Below, piece by piece: positions 1 through 9,316 of a stretch of 64,000 nt of DNA (position 1 is the stretch's first letter; each line of letters starts with the position of its first letter). This DNA is from Vibrio hibernica (GTDB lineage Bacteria > Pseudomonadota > Gammaproteobacteria > Enterobacterales > Vibrionaceae). Made by a program: the position numbers and the translations under genes. Below the pieces are notes generated by a model. It was not told where the DNA came from. It saw nothing but the letters and a program-made list of their open reading frames with translations, and did not search any database. The stretch covers positions 1 through 64,000 of the forward strand of contig NZ_VHKO01000011.1 of the NCBI RefSeq assembly GCF_015223435.1, written 5' to 3'.

Positions 1-175
1 GACAGGGGAAATAAGTCGCATCTTCAGGATGACGGAAAAAATAGGTCGCATTTTAAATATGGCGGGTAAAAACACCTCACTATTCAAGTCCTGCTGACAG
101 GAATAGCGGGCCTCATTTCTGATATATCTAACGTCATCCTGAATAGTGAGGCACGAACGTAGTTCAGGATCTCTT
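1..175. repeat. Degenerate copies of the dispersed double-hairpin repeat, upstream of hldD
   Basis: One good module lies at 133-173. It opens with GTCATCCTGAA (133-143) and closes with TTCAGGATCTC (163-173), so CCTGAA pairs with TTCAGG around a 19-nt loop. A second closing arm (TTCAGGATGAC, 23-33) lies near the window edge, so another copy may begin outside the window. The sequence between 60 and 125 looks like decayed repeat. The rest of the 375-base stretch before hldD (176-375) is AT-rich with no convincing gene. It should contain the hldD promoter, but I cannot fix a -35/-10 pair. Confidence 0.75.
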
Positions 176-375
176 ACAACAATCATAAAAATCGACTCAA
201 TGAAACGGCTAGCCAACTATCTCAGCTCTCGAGTAACTAGTCTTCACCTACTCTCCTGCTACACTCTCAAATCTCCACACGTATTTCACTTTTACTTTTC
301 CCTCCTAAAGCTTTCTTCTGATATACTTATCTCATCTAACGTTTCAAATCAGTTTCAACCATTTAGGAAATAAAT

Positions 376-1320
376 ATGATCATAGTAACTGGCGGCGCCG
401 GCATGATTGGCAGCAACATTGTTAAAGCATTAAATGCAGCTGGACACAATGATATTTTAGTTGTCGATAATCTAAAAAATGGTCGTAAATTCAAAAATTT
501 GGTTGACCTTGATATTACTGATTATATGGATCGTGATGACTTCTTGACTCAAATTATGGCCGGTGATGATTTCGGACCTATTGAAGCAATATTCCATGAA
601 GGTGCTTGTTCAGCTACAACTGAATGGGATGGTAAATTCATGATGCTCAACAACTATGAGTATTCAAAGGAATTACTTCACTACAGTTTAGAGCGTGACA
701 TCCCTTTCCTTTATGCTTCTTCTGCGGCAACTTATGGCGCTCAAGATAAAGAGTTTATAGAAGAACGTGAATACGAAGGCGCATTAAACGTTTACGGTTA
801 TTCAAAACAACAATTTGATAACTACGTTCGCCGCTTATGGGCCGATGCTGAAGCTCACGGTGAAAAGCTCTCTCAAATTACTGGTTTCCGTTACTTCAAT
901 GTTTATGGGCCTCGCGAGCAACACAAGGGCAGCATGGCATCGGTTGCATTCCACCTAAACAATCAATTATTAGCAGGCGAAAATGCTAAATTATTTGATG
1001 GCAGCGATGAGTTCAAGCGTGATTTCATTTATGTTGGTGACGTGTGCAAAGTCAATCTTTGGTTCTTTGAAAATGGTGTGTCTGGCATTTTTAACTGCGG
1101 TACAGGTAAAGCAGAAACTTTTGGTGAAGTGGCAAAAGCCGTCGTTAAGTATCACGGTACAGGCACGATTGAAAATGTCCCATTCCCTGAGCATCTAAAA
1201 GGCGCGTATCAAGAATATACTCAAGCTAGCTTAACCAAGTTGCGCGCAGCTGGCTGCGATGTTGAGTTTAAATCTGTAGCCGATGGCGTAGCGGAATATT
1301 TGGCTGAGATAAACGCTTAA
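376..1320 (+). CDS. hldD: ADP-L-glycero-D-manno-heptose 6-epimerase
   Basis: This enzyme converts ADP-D-glycero- to ADP-L-glycero-beta-D-manno-heptose, the last step in making the heptose donor for the LPS inner core. It is cytoplasmic. The 314-residue protein has the usual family length. Its N-terminus is the NADP-binding Rossmann motif TGGAGMIG (5-12). The short-chain dehydrogenase catalytic pair is Y140-x3-K144 in NVYGYSK, with ASSAATYG just before it (114-121). A conserved [11 protein letters not shown] block (171-181) and HKGSM follow. The ATG has AGGA about 8 nt upstream. It heads a plus-strand run with waaF and the ligase, as expected for a heptose operon. Confidence 0.97.
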   Translation: MIIVTGGAGMIGSNIVKALNAAGHNDILVVDNLKNGRKFKNLVDLDITDYMDRDDFLTQIMAGDDFGPIEAIFHEGACSATTEWDGKFMMLNNYEYSKELLHYSLERDIPFLYASSAATYGAQDKEFIEEREYEGALNVYGYSKQQFDNYVRRLWADAEAHGEKLSQITGFRYFNVYGPREQHKGSMASVAFHLNNQLLAGENAKLFDGSDEFKRDFIYVGDVCKVNLWFFENGVSGIFNCGTGKAETFGEVAKAVVKYHGTGTIENVPFPEHLKGAYQEYTQASLTKLRAAGCDVEFKSVADGVAEYLAEINA

Positions 1321-1346
1321 ACCTATTTTAGATAGTATCGAGTTTT

Positions 1347-2369
1347 ATGAAAATTTTAATTATTGGTCCATCTTGGGTAGGTGATATGGTGATGTCACAA
1401 TCACTTTATATCACCCTGAAACAACAACACCCAGAAGCAAGTATTGATGTATTGGCTCCGGCATGGTGTAAACCTATTTTGGAGCGCATGCCCGAAGTTA
1501 ATCAAGCAATAGAAATGCCACTTGGACACGGTGATTTTAATTTCCTAGGCCGTCGAGCATTAGGTAAAGAGCTTAAATTGCAGGAATACACCCACGCATA
1601 TGTTCTTCCTAATTCAGCAAAATCAGCGCTTATTCCTTGGTTTGCAGATATCCCAATAAGAACGGGTTGGAAAGGTGAAATGCGTTATGGTCTATTAACT
1701 GATTTGCGCAGTAATAAGAAATCATTTCAATATATGGTTGAGCGCTATATTGCTTTGGCTCACCCTAAAATTGATATGCTCAATTCTAGCTCTTTAGGTG
1801 GATTAGCCTCCCTTCCAAAACCTCATTTATTTATTGATAAAGATCAGCAGCAAGCGACCATTAAAAAGTTCGATCTCACTCAAGAACGAGAAACGATAGG
1901 CTTATGCCCTGGCGCAGAATTTGGCCCAGCCAAGCAATGGCCAGCAGAGCACTATGCAACGGTTGCCGATACATTAATATCAAAAGGGAAACAAGTTTGG
2001 TTATTTGGTTCAGCTAAAGATAAGCCAACAACGGATTCCATTAAAAGCCTTGTTTCAGAAGAAAACCAAAAACACGTTTTTATTTTAGCTGGATTAACAT
2101 CGCTCATTGAAGCAGTTGATTTACTTGGCGCTTGCCACACTGTTATCAGTAATGATTCTGGCTTGATGCACGTTGCAGCGGCTGTTGGTTGCGAAGTGGT
2201 TGGCATTTATGGCTCAACCTCTCCAGAGTATACGCCACCATTAGCAGAAAAAGTTTCGATTGTTCATACTGATATCATATGCCGCCCATGCTTTAAGCGT
2301 GAATGTCCATTGGGGCATTTGAAGTGTTTGAAAGATTTGAAGCCAGAAATAATATTACAGCATCTATAA
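1347..2369 (+). CDS. waaF: ADP-heptose:LPS heptosyltransferase II
   Basis: A family GT9 enzyme that adds the second L,D-heptose to the inner core at the cytoplasmic face of the inner membrane. The 340-residue protein starts MKILIIGPSWVGD, the typical WaaF N-terminus with a glycine loop and the conserved aspartate. The C-terminal ADP-heptose site is visible as ISNDSGLMHVAAAVG (about 266-280). The cysteine-containing CRPCFKRECP near the C-terminus is also WaaF-like. It lies 26 nt after hldD, which makes its substrate. The other heptosyltransferase candidate in the window (14098-15168) is a more distant GT9 protein. Confidence 0.95.
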   Translation: MKILIIGPSWVGDMVMSQSLYITLKQQHPEASIDVLAPAWCKPILERMPEVNQAIEMPLGHGDFNFLGRRALGKELKLQEYTHAYVLPNSAKSALIPWFADIPIRTGWKGEMRYGLLTDLRSNKKSFQYMVERYIALAHPKIDMLNSSSLGGLASLPKPHLFIDKDQQQATIKKFDLTQERETIGLCPGAEFGPAKQWPAEHYATVADTLISKGKQVWLFGSAKDKPTTDSIKSLVSEENQKHVFILAGLTSLIEAVDLLGACHTVISNDSGLMHVAAAVGCEVVGIYGSTSPEYTPPLAEKVSIVHTDIICRPCFKRECPLGHLKCLKDLKPEIILQHL

Positions 2370-2382
2370 CAGTAAGATAAAT

Positions 2383-3576
2383 ATGCCCAACCTACTTGAA
2401 AGAAAAAAAATAACTACTATCAGCCTAGAGCTACTAATTAGCCTGCCATTTATTTGGCTGTTTACGGGTATGTATTTAACATCTGGCGCCAGCCGAATAC
2501 TGATAACTCTTACTGTAATATCCTTAATATCTTACTTTATCAAGCAAAGGAAAGTCACTATTCCTGCCAGTGTAGATCATAAATGGATTGTTTTTTTGTT
2601 TTTCTATTGCGCCTTACTCACAATATCTTACTTAACTTATGGAGCATCAAATGGAGAGTTACGCGTTTCACTATCGCTCTTAGCTCTGATTATATTTATA
2701 GATAGAAATACCATTAATTTTAATTTTTTTAGTCTTTTATTGTTTTTAGGGGGACTATGGTCATTTTCTAATGCTATATATTTTTACGATCAAAGAAGAA
2801 TGGCCTGGCCAATAAATCCTATTCAGTATGCAACATACACAGCATCTTTATGCACATTATCTTTAATAATCGTATTGAAGCATACTAATACAAAAGTGCG
2901 ATGTTTATCATTGATGACAATACTATTATCGGGTGCTGCAACCGTCATGTCTGATACTCGTTCGGCTTGGATTGCCCTTTTAATAACAATAACTTTAATT
3001 TTAATTTATATTTACAAAAAAAATAAAAAGACTTTGCTGCTTTGCTTTCTCTTATTCTTACCTTTAACCTATTTAACTAGTCAAACATCTTTAGTCCAGA
3101 GTCGCTTACACTCAACGCTACTTGAAATCAACAAAATAAAAAATAATAACTTAAATACATCTATAGGCTTAAGATTTGAAATTTGGAAGGCTGGACTCTA
3201 TTTATTTAAGGACAACCCATTATTAGGAGTAGGGAAAGAATATCGAGAGCCTGTAAAAAAACTTGCATCAGCTGGTTTAATAATACCTCAATTTAAAACT
3301 TTTGACATGTCTAGCTTTCACAACGACACTCTGCAAACACTCGTTCAATACGGTATTGTCGGGTTCACCTTATTTTGCCTTTTTTTCTTTTACCCTGCAT
3401 ACCGTTTTTTTCAAAATCGGAGTGTGGAAAATTTATTATGCATAGCAATATTTTTTATTTATTTTATATCTGGATTAAGTTACGTAGCAATACGTGAAAA
3501 CCAAACTTTAGGTATATTTATTGTTATTATTTTCATCTTAATGGATAGAAAAGATTTCATTGCAACTAAGACATGA
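2383..3576 (+). CDS. waaL: O-antigen ligase (Wzy_C family membrane protein)
   Basis: A predicted polytopic inner-membrane protein of 397 residues with about 10 hydrophobic segments. It has one long non-hydrophobic stretch (about 225-320) expected to be the large periplasmic loop of the Wzy_C domain. That loop contains NPLLGVGKE (about 279-287) and FHNDTLQTLVQYG (about 312-324), the His-bearing motif typical of WaaL ligases. WaaL joins O-antigen from undecaprenyl pyrophosphate to the finished core. It follows waaF by 13 nt and converges on the next gene with only 4 nt between stops. The gene is clearly more AT-rich than waaF. Wzy polymerases share the fold, but the position in the core cluster favours ligase. 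Confidence 0.85.
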   Translation: MPNLLERKKITTISLELLISLPFIWLFTGMYLTSGASRILITLTVISLISYFIKQRKVTIPASVDHKWIVFLFFYCALLTISYLTYGASNGELRVSLSLLALIIFIDRNTINFNFFSLLLFLGGLWSFSNAIYFYDQRRMAWPINPIQYATYTASLCTLSLIIVLKHTNTKVRCLSLMTILLSGAATVMSDTRSAWIALLITITLILIYIYKKNKKTLLLCFLLFLPLTYLTSQTSLVQSRLHSTLLEINKIKNNNLNTSIGLRFEIWKAGLYLFKDNPLLGVGKEYREPVKKLASAGLIIPQFKTFDMSSFHNDTLQTLVQYGIVGFTLFCLFFFYPAYRFFQNRSVENLLCIAIFFIYFISGLSYVAIRENQTLGIFIVIIFILMDRKDFIATKT

Positions 3577-3580
3577 ATAT

Positions 3581-4471
3581 TCATGTCAAATACCATTTTA
3601 TCTTCTGCCATACTCTATAAAAAATATCACTCCTGACACCAAGCTCATGATATATATACTCATCATATTTATCATGAACAATACCTTTTGCTCTCATTTT
3701 GCGTTGATACTTCATGGCACATTTAATAAGATATTTTTTAAGTTTTGGATTTTTTTCTACAATTTCACCGGCATGTTTCAATATTGTAATGTAACCATCT
3801 TGGTGTTTTTTTGATAATAAATCACCACTAGTTATTGAGCCTTTTCTTTTTCGATAGAAATATACATTACAATCTAGAGATACCACTAATGTTAGACTAG
3901 AAAATAAACGCCAATATAAATCTTCATCTTCATAATACATGCCTTCAGTGAATCGAAACTTATCAAATATAGAGCTGTGGTATAATTTATTCCAAACGAC
4001 AACTTCAAGAGAATAAAGACCACTTTTTTCCAAATTAATCAAACCTACTTTTCGATTTTCTTTATAAGGATTATATAGATTAGTATCTTCATTATAACAA
4101 ACAACCGAACCAGATATAATACTAACTTTGTATTCTAATGCTGCATTAACAAGGTTATAAATTGCATTTAAATCTATCCAGTCATCAGAATCTAAAAAGT
4201 ATAAATATAGCCCTGAAGATGCATTAATCCCTGTATTTCTAGCTTTTGATATACCACCATTTTCTTGTCTTATTATTTTCACTCGATCATCATTAGAATT
4301 AAATTCATTCAAAATATCGATTGAATTATCGAGTGATCCATCATCAACACAAATTATCTCGATGTTTCTATATTTTTGATTAACAACAGAATATAAACAT
4401 TGCTCTAAATACTTTTCTACATTATAAATTGGAATTATAATAGAAACTAATGGATCATTATCATATTTCAA
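3581..4471 (-). CDS. Family 2 glycosyltransferase (LPS core or O-antigen related)
   Basis: A GT-A fold inverting glycosyltransferase of 296 residues. The N-terminal GT2 domain starts VSIIIPIYNVEKYLEQC (about 9-25). VDDGS (42-46) is the nucleotide-binding motif and DSDDW (94-98) the metal-binding DxD. The acidic MYYEDEDLYWR (about 178-188) is the usual catalytic-base region. The protein is soluble, with a basic C-terminus suggesting peripheral membrane association. It is the last gene of the minus-strand core operon, 3 nt after the PIG-L gene, and is very AT-rich. Acceptor and sugar cannot be told from sequence. Confidence 0.85.
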   Translation of the reverse strand: MKYDNDPLVSIIIPIYNVEKYLEQCLYSVVNQKYRNIEIICVDDGSLDNSIDILNEFNSNDDRVKIIRQENGGISKARNTGINASSGLYLYFLDSDDWIDLNAIYNLVNAALEYKVSIISGSVVCYNEDTNLYNPYKENRKVGLINLEKSGLYSLEVVVWNKLYHSSIFDKFRFTEGMYYEDEDLYWRLFSSLTLVVSLDCNVYFYRKRKGSITSGDLLSKKHQDGYITILKHAGEIVEKNPKLKKYLIKCAMKYQRKMRAKGIVHDKYDEYIYHELGVRSDIFYRVWQKIKWYLT

Positions 4472-4474
4472 ACT

Positions 4475-5812
4475 CTAATCCTCCTTAACTAAATCGAATG
4501 AAGTCACTCTATCACTAAACTCAATAGCATCTAGCACTGTGAAAACCTCATTAGATTTTATATGCGTTTGAAAATAACTATGATTACTGTAATATTGATG
4601 CCCGTTTTTTTGTATATTTTTCGCCCACCATTGCTTGAGCTTTTTCTCCCAGCGATTTTTACTACGTAGATCATGCATTGAATCAAATGCGATTACTTTA
4701 TCTTTTTGAGTCGACAACGTAAGCTGATGGCTATAGCAAGAATATTGCCCAAATATCGATATTGATTCAGACCATGGAGGCAATGCTGTTCTGGCATGTT
4801 CGGGGCCATAAGGGAAGTTTTTAATATTTCTCAAATGGTTTACATACAAAAGAATATTTTTAGGTTTATATTCACTTTTTTGAATCGCAAGAGCTAAGGC
4901 ATGGGCCGCAACAATATGTTCATGGTGTGGATCAATTTCAGGATCGGTAACGAGAATACTAGTTGGTTTTATTTGTTCAATCAGGCTAACAAGGTCATCG
5001 ATTAAAGCTTGACCGGAATTAATAAAATCTTTGTCATTCGGTAGCTTAATATGATTAAGTGACCTATTTTTTTCTGATGCCAAATGACCAATAATACTGT
5101 CTGAACGCACTTCATCTTTGCTGTAATATAAGCATTCTTTCGTAATATTATAATAACCGAGATAAGAAATACGATGATAATCCACTCCAGCTAATAATGG
5201 TGTAGTCATACTATTCCATGCTCTTATTTTAGCTTTTCTTCTTATCGCGTCGTTTATATTCTTATCAAGATCTTTAATGTACTGCTGGCTTAGTTTCTGT
5301 ACGTTTTGACCTGCATTAATTGTTGTTATCCAAGTTTGTTGTGCAAAATCTTGATATAAGCCATAGGCAGCCAACTCAGCATCATCAGCATGCGGAGCAA
5401 TAATGAGAGTAGGCCCAGCGGCTAAATCTGGCTTCTTAAATGCCAGTAGGGTTGCAGATTCAGAAACAGAGCAATGTTCACAAAATAAAGTCAGATTTTC
5501 AAAATCAATATAACCACTTAAATTTAAATAGCGGATACCTCTTTGATTCGGTTCAAAGTATTGGCTGCTTTCAATATTTATTTCGGCATCATTATCAGTA
5601 ACTGCAATTCGGCCTTGCTTCTTTTTATGTTTGGCTTGATAAGAAAATACGAGCAACCAGGTATAATTAGCTGAATTTTGCAACGCTTTTGACGAGTCCT
5701 GTCGTAAAATATCACTCAATTTATATGCATCATCCTTCGCAGATACAGATAGAATTGTGACATCGTATTGGTCATCGGCTCGTAATGCATATTGATAGTC
5801 TATCTTTTTCAT
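4475..5812 (-). CDS. PIG-L family (LmbE-like) deacetylase in the LPS core operon
   Basis: A 445-residue protein. The central and C-terminal part carries the zinc site of PIG-L/LmbE amidohydrolases: IIAPHADDAE (H141, D143-D144) and DPHHEHIVAA (about 294-303). Family members remove N-acetyl groups from GlcNAc-type sugars. Residues 1-125 form an extra N-terminal region I do not recognise, with a CEHC pair at 111-114. No signal peptide or membrane segment is visible, so a cytoplasmic site is likely. It sits 5 nt after waaA and 3 nt before a GT2. An inference is that it deacetylates an amino sugar of the core, giving a free amine. Confidence 0.85.
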   Translation of the reverse strand: MKKIDYQYALRADDQYDVTILSVSAKDDAYKLSDILRQDSSKALQNSANYTWLLVFSYQAKHKKKQGRIAVTDNDAEINIESSQYFEPNQRGIRYLNLSGYIDFENLTLFCEHCSVSESATLLAFKKPDLAAGPTLIIAPHADDAELAAYGLYQDFAQQTWITTINAGQNVQKLSQQYIKDLDKNINDAIRRKAKIRAWNSMTTPLLAGVDYHRISYLGYYNITKECLYYSKDEVRSDSIIGHLASEKNRSLNHIKLPNDKDFINSGQALIDDLVSLIEQIKPTSILVTDPEIDPHHEHIVAAHALALAIQKSEYKPKNILLYVNHLRNIKNFPYGPEHARTALPPWSESISIFGQYSCYSHQLTLSTQKDKVIAFDSMHDLRSKNRWEKKLKQWWAKNIQKNGHQYYSNHSYFQTHIKSNEVFTVLDAIEFSDRVTSFDLVKED

Positions 5813-5817
5813 CTTAG

Positions 5818-7122
5818 CTACTTACTTGCGTTAATTAGAGTTAATGTTCGACTTATCGCACCAGAGTTTGATTCGATAACCTTCATCGCCCGTTGTCCTT
5901 TATAGCGTGCACTGACCGGGTCTAAAAAAAGTGTTATTAATTGATCGGCTAATTGTTCAGAATCCATACAGATCGAGATTGCTTCAGCTTGTAATAATTG
6001 TTCGGTGATATCTTTGAAATTATAGTAGCTAGGCCCCGTGATGGAAGGTATACCTAACGCTGACGGCTCGAGTAAATTATGCCCACCAACTTTATCTCCA
6101 ATTAAACTGCCTCCCATAAAACAAACATCACTCGCCGCCAGTAGTAATAACATTTCCCCCATACTATCTGCTAAATATACCTGACACTCATTAACACTCT
6201 CTTTAACTGCGCTTCTACGTACAAGTTTAAAATTTTGATTACTTATAAGCTCAGCGACCTGATTGAAACGTTCCGGGTGACGAGGTACCAAAACTAGAAT
6301 TGCATTAGGAAACAACGTTAATATCTTCCGGTGTGCATTTAAGATTTGTTCATCTTCGCCTTTGTGAGTACTGGCTGCAATCCAAATAGGTTGTTGTAGG
6401 TTTGGGTTTGGGTTTTGAATTGCTGAGGCTTGTAACTGCTTACGCAAATTATCTGCCTCTATTTTGACATCGGGCGTAATACTGATATCAAATTTTATTG
6501 AGCCGGAAATTGAAACCTTAGAGGCAGCTAACCCCAAACCAATAAAGCGCTCTGCATCATCTTTATGTTGGCAAATAACTTGATCTAACGAGGAAGATAA
6601 TATGTTGAAAATAGTCTTAACTTTAGCATAGCGCAACGCCGACCGTTTCGATAAACGTGCATTAATGACAGTAATTGGAATATCATTACCTTTTACCGTT
6701 GCCAGTGTATTTGGCCACAGTTCTGTTTCCATTATGATCATTCTTTCTGGTTGAATAGCTTTAATAAACCGTTTAACCGCACAAGAAAAATCTAATGGCA
6801 TAAAACGATGCTCCACCAATCCTTTTAGGCTCTCTGCCTGTTGAGCTCCTGTTGCAGTGGTGGTCGTTAACACAATAATCTGTTCCGGATTTTGCCGCTT
6901 TAATTCTTTTATTAAGGAAGTGACACCTAAAACCTCCCCCACCGATACCGCATGAATCCAAATGCTTTTTTCATCCGGTTGTAATTTTATCGGAGGTGTA
7001 AAACCAAAATGTTCTTTCCAGCGAGAACCAAAAGTCGGCTTACCTTCCTTTTTTTTATATAAGCTGTATAAAAAAAAGGGTGATAAGAATACAAGTAATA
7101 CTGTGTAGATAAACCGAATCAT
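5818..7122 (-). CDS. waaA: 3-deoxy-D-manno-octulosonic acid (Kdo) transferase
   Basis: WaaA transfers Kdo from CMP-Kdo to lipid IVA on the cytoplasmic face of the inner membrane. The 434-residue protein has the usual length, an N-terminal membrane anchor (about 2-20) and HAVSVGEVLG (57-66) with the catalytic acid E63. METELWPN (131-138) and GGSLIGDKVGGHNLLEPS near residue 340 form the CMP-Kdo site. KdkA encoded in the same operon suggests a Vibrio/Haemophilus-type core with one Kdo that is then phosphorylated, so this enzyme is probably monofunctional. That last point is inference from established Vibrio biology. Confidence 0.96.
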   Translation of the reverse strand: MIRFIYTVLLVFLSPFFLYSLYKKKEGKPTFGSRWKEHFGFTPPIKLQPDEKSIWIHAVSVGEVLGVTSLIKELKRQNPEQIIVLTTTTATGAQQAESLKGLVEHRFMPLDFSCAVKRFIKAIQPERMIIMETELWPNTLATVKGNDIPITVINARLSKRSALRYAKVKTIFNILSSSLDQVICQHKDDAERFIGLGLAASKVSISGSIKFDISITPDVKIEADNLRKQLQASAIQNPNPNLQQPIWIAASTHKGEDEQILNAHRKILTLFPNAILVLVPRHPERFNQVAELISNQNFKLVRRSAVKESVNECQVYLADSMGEMLLLLAASDVCFMGGSLIGDKVGGHNLLEPSALGIPSITGPSYYNFKDITEQLLQAEAISICMDSEQLADQLITLFLDPVSARYKGQRAMKVIESNSGAISRTLTLINASK

Positions 7123-7166
7123 TCTTGATGTTTCCTTGCAATATTTTTAATCAAAACAATTAATAT

Positions 7167-8348
7167 TTACCGTATGAATTCCTGTACATACTGTTCAACG
7201 ATAAAGTCTTGATCAAATCTAATTAGTACCTTGTTTATATCATTATTTAACGCCTCACTAGGAGCATGATTTAATGATAATTGAATTTTTTCTGCTAAAG
7301 ATTTCGCATCTTGCTCGGCTAAAAATCGACTCAATTCACCTTGCATAATATCCCTGACACCTCCAGGACAATCCGTTGAAACTGCTCGAGTTCCACAGGC
7401 TAATGCTTCAATTATAACCATTCCTAAACCTTCAGATTTTGAACTAAGAACAAATAGGTCTGCTTGTTTATACCAAGGAAATGGATTAGTTTGTGCTCCC
7501 TTAAAAAAAACATTCTGATGTAAGCCCAGTTCTGATACTTTTTTTTCAAGTTGCTCTCTATCTTTCCCCTCTCCGACGATCACTAGATCTTGCTCCAGAC
7601 CAAAATGAAGACGGGCATAGTGATAAGCCTGAATAAGTAAGGTGAAATTTTTTAAAGGCACCAGACGACCTAATCCTAAAATATAAGGATTTGGGTGTAG
7701 TAGATCGATGTCAATCGGTTGTAATGCATCTTTTCTGATCATTTGATAATCATTCGGATTACTAATTTGTAAAACAGTCCGACAATCTATCTTGTGCTCT
7801 TTGGTTAGATCCAAAAAACTATCCTTAGCGCCATTCGATACACAGGCAACATTTCGGTTTTCAAATAATGATGAAAATACCCATCTCGATAAACCTGCAT
7901 ATAAATGCTTATTTTGTACACTTTCACAAACGAAAACAAAACGATTATCTTTAGATGGCCAAATTTGACCAAATGTTCCTTGTCCGCGAAACACAATCAA
8001 ATCAAAACGGCCATTTTTTTTCTCCAACTTTCGCAACTTATAACGAAATGCAATAGCCTGAGCATACGCAAAAAAATGAGGAAAGGTTTTGCGGAAAAAT
8101 ATATTGATTAATTTACAAATAAGAAACCATAAGCTGCCAATACCAGTCAATAGTACCCATTTTTTTAAGTCAAAAAGGTGTAATTTAACAGTCTCATTTC
8201 TAGGCAATATTTGTTTTTGTCTATTTTTGAAATATATCAAGTGGCTATCATGCCCTGATTGAGCAAAAGCATCGGCAAGGTTAACCGCAACTCTTTCCAT
8301 TCCACCTAGCTTCAAACAACTGACAACTACTGCTACTTTCATTATCAT
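7167..8348 (-). CDS. Family 4 glycosyltransferase
   Basis: A retaining GT-B glycosyltransferase of 393 residues. The N-terminal acceptor domain begins KVAVVVSCLKLGGMERV, with the GGxE loop at 15-18. The C-terminal GT4 donor domain shows LGLGRLVPLKN (224-234) and the E-x7-E motif in SEGLGMVIIEAL (E306, E314). ATG codons at 8348 and 8342 are both possible starts (MIMK or MK). It lies between the GT8 gene and waaA. A core hexose transferase is likely, but the sugar is not assignable. Confidence 0.88.
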   Translation of the reverse strand: MIMKVAVVVSCLKLGGMERVAVNLADAFAQSGHDSHLIYFKNRQKQILPRNETVKLHLFDLKKWVLLTGIGSLWFLICKLINIFFRKTFPHFFAYAQAIAFRYKLRKLEKKNGRFDLIVFRGQGTFGQIWPSKDNRFVFVCESVQNKHLYAGLSRWVFSSLFENRNVACVSNGAKDSFLDLTKEHKIDCRTVLQISNPNDYQMIRKDALQPIDIDLLHPNPYILGLGRLVPLKNFTLLIQAYHYARLHFGLEQDLVIVGEGKDREQLEKKVSELGLHQNVFFKGAQTNPFPWYKQADLFVLSSKSEGLGMVIIEALACGTRAVSTDCPGGVRDIMQGELSRFLAEQDAKSLAEKIQLSLNHAPSEALNNDINKVLIRFDQDFIVEQYVQEFIR

Positions 8349-8370
8349 CTCTCTAAAAAGTTAATTAACA

Positions 8371-9315
8371 CTACACAATAAAGTTCATAATTCTTAACAC
8401 ACATCTTCGGTATATATAATTAAGCTTCTCTCGTCCTCTGACTAGATCATAATCTACATACTCCGTACCTTTCCATTCTGTTTTATCTTGAAATTTTTTA
8501 TACAAATGAAATCCTGTACTGGTGCATGTTTGCATCCAAGCTTTCCTTTTCCCACAAAAATGATATATACACGCAGATTTTTTTAATTTTTTAATTTCAC
8601 GAACAGTGTAAGGAATCATATTAATTTGATACCTGCGTTTTTTAGATAAAATATTTCTATACATAGGCATATAATTATATTTTGGTGAGATATATTTTAC
8701 ATCATCATATAAGATTCCGTTCAGAATATCTTGATCTTGATATATCAATTTTTCTGAATATTTACAAAGATAAACAACCACTTTATCTTCAAATTTAGAA
8801 TCTCTTAACTTAGCTAAGTTAATAATTAATGATCCTGCATTAAAGTAAAAATATCCTCCCCCCTTAATTCCAATATTATTTAAATGCTCAATATTTTTTA
8901 ATGATATCTCCGGTTCAATTACAGCTGCAATAGATTTATTTCCAATATCAATATCCCACATATCTGAAATATCATCACCAATTAAAATATCAACATCCAG
9001 ATAAATAACTTTCTTATGTCCTGGTAATAATGATGGTAATTTAAGACGGAAATATGTTGCTAATGAAATATGCTCAATCGTCAATGGATAGCCATCAAAC
9101 ATACTGATATCAATACTAATAAATTTAATTATTACATTTTCACTATTTAATTTGGAAATTTTACCTTTATTACTCTCTGATATTCCTGCATCAAAAACAA
9201 ATATTTCTAATTTTTTTCTGATTGGATAGTGATGAATAAGCGATGCAATAGAAACCGCTAAGTGGCGTGAATAATTATCATCACAAGCATAAGCTACTGT
9301 TACTAAATCTGTCAT
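8371..9315 (-). CDS. Family 8 glycosyltransferase
   Basis: A GT8 retaining transferase of 314 residues, related to the WaaI/WaaJ/WaaO group that adds glucose or galactose to LPS outer core. It shows VAYACDDNYSRHLAVSIASL at the N-terminus, YLDVDILIGDD with the metal-binding DVD at 107-109, and YQDQDILNG (192-200). HFCGKRKAW (252-260) is the C-terminal His motif. It starts 1 nt before the stop of the upstream DUF3413 gene, so translation is probably coupled. Base composition is strongly AT-rich compared with waaA, a sign of exchange within the core cluster. Confidence 0.88.
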   Translation of the reverse strand: MTDLVTVAYACDDNYSRHLAVSIASLIHHYPIRKKLEIFVFDAGISESNKGKISKLNSENVIIKFISIDISMFDGYPLTIEHISLATYFRLKLPSLLPGHKKVIYLDVDILIGDDISDMWDIDIGNKSIAAVIEPEISLKNIEHLNNIGIKGGGYFYFNAGSLIINLAKLRDSKFEDKVVVYLCKYSEKLIYQDQDILNGILYDDVKYISPKYNYMPMYRNILSKKRRYQINMIPYTVREIKKLKKSACIYHFCGKRKAWMQTCTSTGFHLYKKFQDKTEWKGTEYVDYDLVRGREKLNYIYRRCVLRIMNFIV

Positions 9316-9316
9316 T

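Noticed and set aside
146-373. A 75-codon open frame upstream of hldD
   Set aside because: It overlaps the dispersed repeat, has no ribosome binding site and its translation looks like random sequence rich in Leu and Ser.
3577-3580. Terminator between the O-antigen ligase and the convergent GT2 gene
   Set aside because: Only 4 nt separate the two stop codons and I see no stable stem with T-run at the gene ends.
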